From Ruminococcaceae bacterium UBA5391 (GTDB lineage: Bacteria > Bacillota > Clostridia > Oscillospirales > Acutalibacteraceae): a stretch of DNA of 5,170 nt. Made by a program: the position numbers and the translations under genes. Positions within the stretch are counted from its first letter, which is position 1, and every line of letters begins with the position of its first letter. The stretch lies in contig DHOL01000031.1 of NCBI GenBank assembly GCA_002410755.1, forward strand, positions 6,876-12,045. The letters are read 5' to 3'. Under the pieces are notes generated by a model, which did no database searches, was not told the DNA's origin, and was given only the letters and a program-made list of their open reading frames with translations. Below, piece by piece: positions 1 through 5,170 of this stretch.

Positions 1-651
1 GAAAACACTTACCGCAATATCAATATCGGCCTTGCAAACGAAATGGCTATCATTTGCCACCGCATGGGCATCAATGTCTGGGAAGTCATCGAAGCGGCGA
101 AGACAAAGCCTTATGGCTTTCAGGCCTTTTATCCCGGACCTGGCCTTGGAGGCCACTGCATCCCACTTGATCCCTTTTACCTTTCATGGAAGGCAAAGGA
201 GTATAACTACCACACCCGTCTGATTGAAACTTCCGGTGAAATCAATACCGGGATGCCGGAATATGTGACTCAGCGTGCTGCAAATGTCCTGAACCGGGAT
301 AAAAAATCCATGAATGGGTCTAAAGTCTTGGTGCTCGGCGTTGCCTATAAGGCTGATATTGATGACTACCGGGAAAGCCCTGCCCTGAACGTAATTGACC
401 TTTTAATCAAAGACGGGGCTAATACGGTCTATTATGACCCCTATATCCCAGAATACCGTTACAAAGGCAAGGTGCATACCGGAGCAAAAGAGCTGACGGA
501 TGAGATGCTTCGCGAAGCGGACATTACCATTCTCTGCACGGCCCACTCCTGCTTTGACTATCAAAAAATAGCAAAGCTCTCGCAGGAGATTTTTGACACC
601 CGCAACGCATTAAAAGACGTAAAGGACCGCTCCAACATTGAGCTTCTGTAA
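1..651 (+). CDS. wbpA: UDP-N-acetylglucosamine 6-dehydrogenase, WbpA type (3' part; start outside window)
   Basis: The frame is open from base 1, so the gene starts upstream. The 216 visible residues are the central and C-terminal domains of the UDP-glucose/GDP-mannose dehydrogenase family (usually about 420-440 residues); the N-terminal NAD-binding Rossmann domain is missing. The active-site motif GPGLGGHCIPLDP is at visible residues 46-58, with the catalytic cysteine at 53 (bases 157-159). The EIN motif is at 80-82. The C-terminal UDP-binding domain begins near 107 with VLVLGVAYKADIDDYRESP. The family oxidises C6 of a UDP-hexose or UDP-HexNAc to the uronate in two NAD+-dependent steps in the cytoplasm. 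UDP-GlcNAc is inferred as substrate from the adjacent WbpB- and WbpI-like genes; a WecC-like UDP-ManNAc dehydrogenase cannot be excluded from this half. The gene ends in tandem in-frame stops (TAA TAG, 649-654) followed by a terminator. Confidence 0.9.
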   Translation, partial: ENTYRNINIGLANEMAIICHRMGINVWEVIEAAKTKPYGFQAFYPGPGLGGHCIPLDPFYLSWKAKEYNYHTRLIETSGEINTGMPEYVTQRAANVLNRDKKSMNGSKVLVLGVAYKADIDDYRESPALNVIDLLIKDGANTVYYDPYIPEYRYKGKVHTGAKELTDEMLREADITILCTAHSCFDYQKIAKLSQEIFDTRNALKDVKDRSNIELL

Positions 652-670
652 TAGCGGTGTCAGATGCAGT

Positions 671-704
671 CCCCCGTTTTCTTTAAGAGAGCGGGGGATT
701 TTTT
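671..704 (+). terminator. Rho-independent terminator after the wbpA-like gene
   Basis: CCCCCG at 671-676 pairs perfectly with CGGGGG at 692-697. The stem can continue inward through A-U, G-C and G-U pairs (677-682 with 686-691) to a 3-nt loop. Six T residues follow at 699-704. It lies 20 nt after the stop codon, the classic position and form of an intrinsic terminator. It should separate most transcription of the dehydrogenase gene from the downstream operon. Confidence 0.92.
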
Positions 705-777
705 AAGCAGATACCAGTTTCCCGTATGATTACTAAAAAGTTTCTAAATATATAGCTACTACGACATTATAACTAAA
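705..777 (+). promoter_or_regulatory. Probable promoter/leader region of the 797-4958 operon
   Basis: This AT-rich stretch lies between a strong terminator and a four-gene operon, so a promoter is expected here. Candidate -10 hexamers are TATGAT at 725-730, TATATA at 749-754 and TATAAC at 768-773. None has a good TTGACA-like -35 at 16-18 nt; the best for TATGAT overlaps the T-tract of the terminator. I see no clear operator dyad or riboswitch. The location is supported by context; the exact hexamer is not resolved. Confidence 0.4.
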
Positions 778-783
778 AAGGAG
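778..783 (+). promoter_or_regulatory. Shine-Dalgarno site of the wbpB-like gene, long spacing
   Basis: AAGGAG is an excellent anti-16S match, but 13 nt separate it from the ATG at 797, longer than the usual 5-9 nt. No closer in-frame ATG, GTG or TTG exists. The residues encoded from 797 (MKLRFGLIGCG) are exactly the expected start of a Rossmann fold, so 797 remains the start. Confidence 0.7.
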
Positions 784-796
784 CACAGAATTCATT

Positions 797-1894
797 ATGA
801 AACTGCGTTTTGGCCTGATTGGTTGCGGACGGATTTCTAAAAATCATATTGCCGCTGCTGTGGCAAACCGGGACATCATGGAACTTGCAGCAGTTTGCGA
901 TCCAGTTACAGAGCGCGCTGAGAAAAAAGCAGAAGATTGCCTTGTTGCAACAGGCAAAAGACCTGCCGTTTTTGCAGACTATCATAAAATGCTAAAAGAA
1001 GCTGAAGTTGACTGCTGCTCTGTTGCAACGGAAAGCGGTTACCATGCCCATATCGCCCTCGACTGCATCCGTTCCGGAAAACACACGCTCGTTGAAAAGC
1101 CAATGGCCCTTTCTACTAAAGACGCGGAAGAGATGATTTCGGAAGCAAAGGCAAAAGGAATCACTCTCGGCGTCTGCCACCAGAACCGTTTCAATGCACC
1201 GGTGCAGCAACTTCATATGGCACTGGAAAACGGACGATTCGGAAAGCTCATCAGTGGTTCTGCACGGATCCTCTGGAACCGCACGATGCCCTACTATCAG
1301 CAAGCCCCATGGCGTGGAACCTGGGCACAGGACGGTGGTACCCTGATGAACCAGTGTATTCATGGAATTGATCTGCTGCAGTGGTCACTTGGTGGTGAGC
1401 CGGACACGGTCATGGCAATGACTGGCAACTATCTTCGCGATATTGAAGCGGAAGATTTCGGAGCAATCCTCATCCGCTTTAAAAATGGTGCTGTTGGGAC
1501 TGTGGAAGGCACAGCCTGCATTTACCCGAAAAACCTTGAGGAAACACTCTCTGTGTCCGGAGCAACCGGAACTGCCGTTATTGGCGGGTTGGCGGTCAAC
1601 CATGTGGAAACCTGGGACTTTGCCTCTCCCGCCCCGCAGGACACAGAAGTTGCAAAGCTTGCAGGGACTGACCCAAAGGATGTTTACGGCAGCGGGCACA
1701 ATGCCCTGTACCGCAATTTTATCACGGCTGTTAACACACACACCGAGCCGCTTGTAAGCGGAACGGAAGGCATTAAGGGCCTCAAAATTGTTCTTGCAGC
1801 ATATAAATCCCAAAAGACCGGCTTGCCTGCCAAATACGATGGTTTGGAATTTTCCACCACGGAAATGACGCAGAACGACGTGAAAGTGAAATAA
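797..1894 (+). CDS. wbpB: Gfo/Idh/MocA oxidoreductase, probable UDP-GlcNAcA 3-dehydrogenase (WbpB/WlbA type)
   Basis: A 365-residue protein with the two-domain Gfo/Idh/MocA layout. An N-terminal NAD(P)-binding Rossmann fold (about 1-125) carries GLIGCGRIS at 6-14. The EKP motif at 100-102 holds the expected catalytic Lys101. The C-terminal substrate domain contains WRGTWAQDGGTLMNQ (172-186) and the IHGIDLLQW motif (188-196) with His189 and Asp192; this arrangement is typical of the WbpB/WlbA branch. Such enzymes oxidise C3 of UDP-GlcNAc uronic acid to the 3-keto sugar with tightly bound NAD+, preparing it for the aminotransferase WbpE. The substrate is inferred from these motifs and from the flanking WbpA- and WbpI-like genes; the family is broad and includes other sugar dehydrogenases. 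It is the first gene of the operon, and its stop is one base before the next start codon. Confidence 0.85.
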   Translation: MKLRFGLIGCGRISKNHIAAAVANRDIMELAAVCDPVTERAEKKAEDCLVATGKRPAVFADYHKMLKEAEVDCCSVATESGYHAHIALDCIRSGKHTLVEKPMALSTKDAEEMISEAKAKGITLGVCHQNRFNAPVQQLHMALENGRFGKLISGSARILWNRTMPYYQQAPWRGTWAQDGGTLMNQCIHGIDLLQWSLGGEPDTVMAMTGNYLRDIEAEDFGAILIRFKNGAVGTVEGTACIYPKNLEETLSVSGATGTAVIGGLAVNHVETWDFASPAPQDTEVAKLAGTDPKDVYGSGHNALYRNFITAVNTHTEPLVSGTEGIKGLKIVLAAYKSQKTGLPAKYDGLEFSTTEMTQNDVKVK

Positions 1895-1895
1895 C

Positions 1896-3002
1896 ATGAA
1901 GATTTTGACAGTTGTCGGTGCACGTCCCCAGTTTATCAAGGCCGCTGTTGTTTCACGTGCGCTTGACGGCCTCTGTGACGAGGTTATTGTCCACACAGGC
2001 CAGCATTATGACCAAAACATGTCAGCTGTATTTTTTGAAGAACTGAACATCCCCAAACCGGCCTATCAACTCGGTGTAGGCTCCGGTACACATGGATGGC
2101 AGACCGGTGAGATGCTGATTAAAATTGAGCAGGTGATTTTTAAAGAAAAACCGGATGTGTTGATGGTCTACGGCGATACAAACTCTACGCTTGCCGGAGC
2201 CCTTGCAGCTTCCAAACTGCACATTCCGGTCGCACATGTGGAAGCCGGCCTCCGCTCCTATAACATGCGGATGCCGGAAGAACAGAACCGTGTCCTGACT
2301 GACCATATCTCAACGTGGCTGTTCTGCCCGACAAAAACCGCAGCAGAAAATCTTGCAAAGGAAGCAGTTACGAAAGGCGTCACAGTTACAGGGGACGTGA
2401 TGCTTGACGCTGTGCTGCACTTTCTGAAGCTTGCAAAATCAAATCCGAAAAAAGCAGCTATTTACGGATATCTCGGCATCTGCCCAAAACATTACCGGCT
2501 GGCAACTTTACACCGTGCCGAAACGACAGAAGGCGGCCTTCCCGTAATAGAACAGATTTTTGATGCCTTTGAAAAACTTCCGGGACCCGTTGTGCTTCCA
2601 ATTCATCCACGCACACGCCCCTTGGCACAGCAAGCCCTTGCCGAACGCGGTTATCGGAATATCAGACTGATTGAACCGGTTGGCTACCTTGAAATGCTCC
2701 TATTGACAAATGGTGCCCTTCAAGTTCTCACTGACTCCGGCGGACTTCAAAAAGAAGCATGGATTATGGGGATTCCCTGCATTACACTGCGCAGTGAAAC
2801 GGAGTGGGTTGAGACACTTGCAGGCGGCTGGAACATCCTTTCTTCCCTGAAAACAGAAGACATCTACCGTAAGGCAATGGAGACCACTCCTAATCCTGCT
2901 GCACGCTCCCGCAGGCCGTTTGGGGATGGACATGCTTCTGAGCGGATTGCAGCACTGCTTACCCGGAACGAGGCGCAAAAAAATGAACATCATTTATATT
3001 AA
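1896..3002 (+). CDS. wbpI: Non-hydrolysing UDP-sugar 2-epimerase, probable UDP-GlcNAc3NAcA 2-epimerase (WbpI type)
   Basis: This 368-residue protein has the usual length and two Rossmann-like domains of the WecB/WbpI (GT-B fold) epimerase family. It starts VVGARPQFIKAA (6-17), then HTGQHYDQNMS (33-43), YGDTNST with Asp94, HVEAGLRS with Glu116, MPEEQNR with Glu128/129, LHRAET with His206, HPRT (237-240) and TDSGG (279-283). These match the catalytic and UDP-binding positions of the family. GVGSGTHGWQTG (60-71) and ETEWVETLAGGWN (301-313) resemble the WbpI branch rather than WecB/MnaA, which usually has TERPE in place of TEWVE. The expected reaction is inversion at C2 of UDP-GlcNAc3NAcA to UDP-ManNAc3NAcA; plain UDP-GlcNAc epimerase is the alternative. 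It starts one base after the preceding stop with only a weak ribosome site, so translational coupling is likely. Its last 20 bases overlap the next gene. Confidence 0.88.
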   Translation: MKILTVVGARPQFIKAAVVSRALDGLCDEVIVHTGQHYDQNMSAVFFEELNIPKPAYQLGVGSGTHGWQTGEMLIKIEQVIFKEKPDVLMVYGDTNSTLAGALAASKLHIPVAHVEAGLRSYNMRMPEEQNRVLTDHISTWLFCPTKTAAENLAKEAVTKGVTVTGDVMLDAVLHFLKLAKSNPKKAAIYGYLGICPKHYRLATLHRAETTEGGLPVIEQIFDAFEKLPGPVVLPIHPRTRPLAQQALAERGYRNIRLIEPVGYLEMLLLTNGALQVLTDSGGLQKEAWIMGIPCITLRSETEWVETLAGGWNILSSLKTEDIYRKAMETTPNPAARSRRPFGDGHASERIAALLTRNEAQKNEHHLY

Positions 3003-4230
3003 CCACTATGCAGGCTCTGCACAGCATGGCATGGAATTCCGCCCATATGAGATGGCAAAGCACTGGGTGAAAAAAGGCAACCGGGTTACGATAGTTGCTA
3101 GTTCCTTTTCCCACCTTCGCACAAAGAATCCAGATTTGGCGGGAAAAAAATTCAGTGAACAGGATATTGATGGTATTCGCTATTTTTGGATTGCTGGAAA
3201 TAAATATCATGGTAACAACGTGGGACGCATCCGGAATATGCTTTCTTTTCTGCACGGATTGCGGAAATATGCCCCGCAGATTGCCGCAAAGGGAAAACCG
3301 GACGCCGTGATTGCCTCTTCCACCTACCCGCTGGATATCTACCCCGCACGGAGACTGGCAGAAAAATACGGTGCCATGCTGATTTATGAAGTGCATGATC
3401 TTTGGCCACTCAGCCCGATTGAACTTGGCGGCATGAGCCCAAAGCATCCTTATATCCGTGTGATGCAGAAAGCAGAAAATGACTGCTACCGGTACAGCGA
3501 CTATGTTGTTTCCCTCCTGCCGTTCGCAAAAGAGCACATGATTAAGCACGGCATGAAACCTGAAAAGTTTATTTATATTCCAAATGGAATTGACAAGACT
3601 GAATGGGAAAAGCCATTCCATAATCCACCCGTCTATTTCGATAAATTGATGCAATATCATAATGAAGGATATTTTCTCATTGGCTATACTGGGGCACATG
3701 GCATTGCCAATGCACTGGATAGCTACGTGGAAGCCGGGGAAAAACTGCGCGGGAATAAGATCAAGCTTATTTCCGTCGGCCCGGGGCCGGAGCGTGAACG
3801 GCTGATTCAAAAAGCACACAGCAGGAAGCTTGATGGTATCGTCGAATTTCTCTCCCCTGTCAGGCGCGGCCAGGTGCCAGAACTCTTGAGTCAATTTGAT
3901 GCCCTGTATATCGGCCTGCAACGCCAGCCTCTGTTCCAGTTCGGAGTCAGCCCAAACAAACTGATGGACTACATGATGGCTGGGAAACCGGTTATTTTTG
4001 CAATCGACGCGCCGAACGATCTGGTAGCTGAAGCCCAGTGCGGTATTTCCATTACGCCGGAGGACAGCGGTGCAATCGCCAGTGCGGCCGAAGCACTTGC
4101 TCAGATGTCACCGGAGGAACGGAAGGCAATGGGAGCCCGTGGAAAAGCATATATTCTTTTGCACAATGAGTATTGCGTTTTGGCGGATAAATTTTTGGAG
4201 GTGTTCCGGATGCCGCACGGAAAACAATGA
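2983..4230 (+). CDS. Glycosyltransferase family 4 (WbuB-like)
   Basis: From the ATG at 2983 the protein has 415 residues, normal for a GT4 (GT-B fold) enzyme. The N-terminal acceptor domain starts with a beta-strand and loop (MNIIYINHYAGS) and RPYEMA (20-25). EVHDLWPLSPIELGG (136-150) is a hallmark of the WbuB-like group. The C-terminal sugar-nucleotide domain has IPNGID (199-204), IGYTGAHG (233-240), SVGPGPE (264-270) and GVSPNKLMDYMMAGKPV (321-337). The canonical EX7E motif is not kept: Asp329 sits where the second Glu is usual. No membrane segment is evident, so a cytosolic or peripheral membrane protein acting on a lipid-linked acceptor is likely. Donor and acceptor are unknown; an N-acetylamino sugar made by the neighbouring enzymes is plausible. 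An ATG at 2920 would add 21 residues without family character; 2983 has GAGG at 2970-2973 at proper spacing. It overlaps the epimerase gene by 20 nt and the next gene by 4 nt. Confidence 0.88.
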   Translation: MNIIYINHYAGSAQHGMEFRPYEMAKHWVKKGNRVTIVASSFSHLRTKNPDLAGKKFSEQDIDGIRYFWIAGNKYHGNNVGRIRNMLSFLHGLRKYAPQIAAKGKPDAVIASSTYPLDIYPARRLAEKYGAMLIYEVHDLWPLSPIELGGMSPKHPYIRVMQKAENDCYRYSDYVVSLLPFAKEHMIKHGMKPEKFIYIPNGIDKTEWEKPFHNPPVYFDKLMQYHNEGYFLIGYTGAHGIANALDSYVEAGEKLRGNKIKLISVGPGPERERLIQKAHSRKLDGIVEFLSPVRRGQVPELLSQFDALYIGLQRQPLFQFGVSPNKLMDYMMAGKPVIFAIDAPNDLVAEAQCGISITPEDSGAIASAAEALAQMSPEERKAMGARGKAYILLHNEYCVLADKFLEVFRMPHGKQ

Positions 4231-4958
4231 CAGAAACAGAGTTACAGCGGAACGCAGTGCAGTACCTAAATCGCTCTCCCCTGCTGCATACCGATATGCT
4301 TGTAAATCTTTCCCGCGGAACCGGTAGAATCTTGCAGGAAAATGGGGAAGGTGTCCTGCTCAGTGCACCAGGAACGCTGATGCTAAGTGCCGATTCTCAG
4401 AAATCTGCAAAGCAACTGCTTAGGTGCCTTGCAAATGTTCCGGCGCAGCTTGAAGTTCACAGAGACTGTTGCAGGGACGCAGCGGAAAGCCTTGGCTTGT
4501 CGGTTTTTGTCGCATGCCGTCAGGCCGCATGGCTACAGGAGGGTTTTCTTCCACCTGCAACCTCTCCGGCTGAAATCCGGCAGCTTGATGAAAGTTGGCT
4601 GCCTTTTGTCATGCAGCACTATAAAACGATTGACAATGCGGATTACATACAGGAGCGTCTCAGAACCGGTGATTTCTTTGGCAGTTTTGTTAAGGGTAAG
4701 CCAGCCGGTTTTATCGGGACACATAGTGAAGGATCCATGGGCCTCCTGGTTGTTCTACCGGAATATCGTCGAATGGGAATAGCCAGTGCCTTGGAAACGT
4801 TTCTTGCTAATCGGCTAATTGCAAAGGGAATCACGCCGTTCGCGCAAATCGTACAGAGTAATGTTTCTTCTTTTTCGCTTCACCGGAAACTTGGCTTTAA
4901 AATCACAGAAGAAAAAATTTACTGGCTTCACAGCAAAGGGAATGCCCCAATTTCATAA
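4227..4958 (+). CDS. GNAT-family N-acetyltransferase, substrate unknown
   Basis: A 243-residue protein whose C-terminal half is a Gcn5-related acetyltransferase domain. GSMGLLVVLPEYRRMGIASALE (169-190) covers strand 4 and the acetyl-CoA pyrophosphate-binding loop (RRMGIA, 181-186). QSNVSSFSLHRKLGF (210-224) is the usual motif B ending, and the overall look is that of the FR47-like subgroup. Residues 1-110 form a separate N-terminal region that I do not recognise; it includes a cysteine pair at 81-82 and no signal peptide or membrane span. The start overlaps the glycosyltransferase stop as ATGA, so the two are translationally coupled. WecD and PseH are known GNAT enzymes that acetylate nucleotide amino sugars, so a sugar role is possible, but this is inference from position only. 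Acetylation of a protein, an amino acid or a small molecule is equally compatible with the sequence. Confidence 0.85.
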   Translation: MTETELQRNAVQYLNRSPLLHTDMLVNLSRGTGRILQENGEGVLLSAPGTLMLSADSQKSAKQLLRCLANVPAQLEVHRDCCRDAAESLGLSVFVACRQAAWLQEGFLPPATSPAEIRQLDESWLPFVMQHYKTIDNADYIQERLRTGDFFGSFVKGKPAGFIGTHSEGSMGLLVVLPEYRRMGIASALETFLANRLIAKGITPFAQIVQSNVSSFSLHRKLGFKITEEKIYWLHSKGNAPIS

Positions 4959-5108
4959 AACAGACAGTCCGCACCGGTCTTTCTGCTAGAAAAAAGCGGT
5001 TAGTATACTTTTTCACATATCGACATTAACGCTACTCCTTACTGCTTCTATTTTAGGGGGTTACCCCGACTATTGATACAGGGCAATATTTATACGACTC
5101 ATTAAAAT
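4959..5108. other. Non-coding stretch downstream of the operon
   Basis: This 150-nt stretch between the GNAT stop codon and the terminator hairpin shows no convincing gene on either strand. It holds a short GC dyad GGGGTTACCCC (5057-5067). On the minus strand it has AAGGAG (5040-5035) 8 nt before an 8-codon open frame (5026-5000) and a TAAAAT hexamer (5055-5050) without a matching -35. These pieces may be chance. The region probably forms the 3' untranslated part of the operon transcript. Confidence 0.5.
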
Positions 5109-5157
5109 AGCCAAAAAGAAGAGGAACCGTCTAAAACGGTTCCTCTTCTTTTTGGCT
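5109..5157 (+). terminator. Strong bidirectional intrinsic terminator (perfect 22-bp inverted repeat)
   Basis: Bases 5109-5130 are perfectly complementary to 5136-5157, with a 5-nt loop (CTAAA). The GC-bearing core is GAGGAACCGT / ACGGTTCCTC. The outer arms are an A-rich tract (AAAAAGAA, 5113-5120) and the matching TTCTTTTT (5146-5153). Read on either strand, the core hairpin is therefore followed by a U-rich tail, so termination should work in both directions. It likely ends the 797-4958 operon and may also end a convergent gene to the right of the window. Confidence 0.9.
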
Positions 5158-5170
5158 CCCCGTGTTGGGC

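Noticed and set aside
1385..1996. Open frame of about 200 codons on the minus strand opposite the wbpB/wbpI-like junction
   Set aside because: It is antisense to two well-supported genes, and its translation shows no domain or coding character.
2920..2982. Longer N-terminus for the glycosyltransferase from ATG codons at 2920, 2926 or 2932
   Set aside because: It would add up to 21 residues that do not look like the GT4 fold and would deepen the overlap with the epimerase gene. The ATG at 2983 begins the typical first beta-strand and has GAGG at proper distance.
2959..3921. Open frame of about 320 codons on the minus strand opposite the glycosyltransferase
   Set aside because: It is fully antisense to a gene with clear family motifs. 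Its translation is rich in His, Cys and Phe with no recognisable domain, as expected of a shadow frame.
4980..4992. TTTCT-GCT-AGAAA dyad shortly after the GNAT stop, as a possible terminator
   Set aside because: Only five mostly A-T pairs and no following T-tract on the plus strand. The strong hairpin at 5109-5157 is the credible terminator.
5073..5103. Plus-strand promoter from TTGATA at 5073-5078
   Set aside because: It is a good -35 match, but no -10-like hexamer lies at 16-19 nt, and the strong terminator follows directly.
1..5170. CRISPR arrays, tRNA or rRNA genes, insertion sequences, phage or toxin-antitoxin genes
   Set aside because: I looked for spaced direct repeats, tRNA-like cloverleaf segments, transposase motifs and terminal repeats and saw none; every large frame belongs to glycan synthesis or is the GNAT gene.

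Overview
The window looks like part of a surface-polysaccharide (capsule, O-antigen-like or secondary cell-wall glycan) biosynthesis locus. It holds five plus-strand genes: the 3' part of a UDP-sugar dehydrogenase (WbpA type), then a four-gene operon made of a Gfo/Idh/MocA sugar oxidoreductase (WbpB/WlbA type), a non-hydrolysing UDP-sugar 2-epimerase (WbpI type), a GT4 glycosyltransferase (WbuB-like) and a GNAT acetyltransferase. Moderate GC content, AAGGAG-type ribosome binding sites, very tight gene packing and strong U-tailed hairpin terminators suggest a Firmicute, probably a Clostridia/Oscillospiraceae-like gut or anaerobic bacterium. This taxonomic reading is an inference from style, not from a marker gene.

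Layout: 1-651 is the wbpA-like gene, cut by the left window edge and closed by tandem stop codons and a strong intrinsic terminator (671-704). An AT-rich leader (705-796) probably carries the promoter of the next operon. From 797 to 4958 four genes follow with a 1-nt gap, a 20-nt overlap and a 4-nt ATGA overlap, so they are almost certainly co-transcribed and translationally coupled. From 4959 to 5170 there is no convincing gene. That stretch ends in a perfect 22-bp inverted repeat (5109-5157) that should terminate transcription in both directions.

How the genes fit together: in the established Pseudomonas/Bordetella pathway to UDP-ManNAc3NAcA, UDP-GlcNAc is oxidised at C6 (WbpA), oxidised at C3 (WbpB), transaminated (WbpE), N-acetylated (WbpD) and epimerised at C2 (WbpI). 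The window shows homologues of steps 1, 2 and 5. The aminotransferase and the hexapeptide acetyltransferase are not here, and could lie to the left of the window or elsewhere. The GT4 enzyme would then transfer a sugar, perhaps this one, during repeat-unit assembly. The GNAT protein at the operon end has no assigned substrate; acetylation of an amino sugar is one possibility. I see no clearly novel system. The most open points are the missing middle steps and the role of the coupled GNAT gene.
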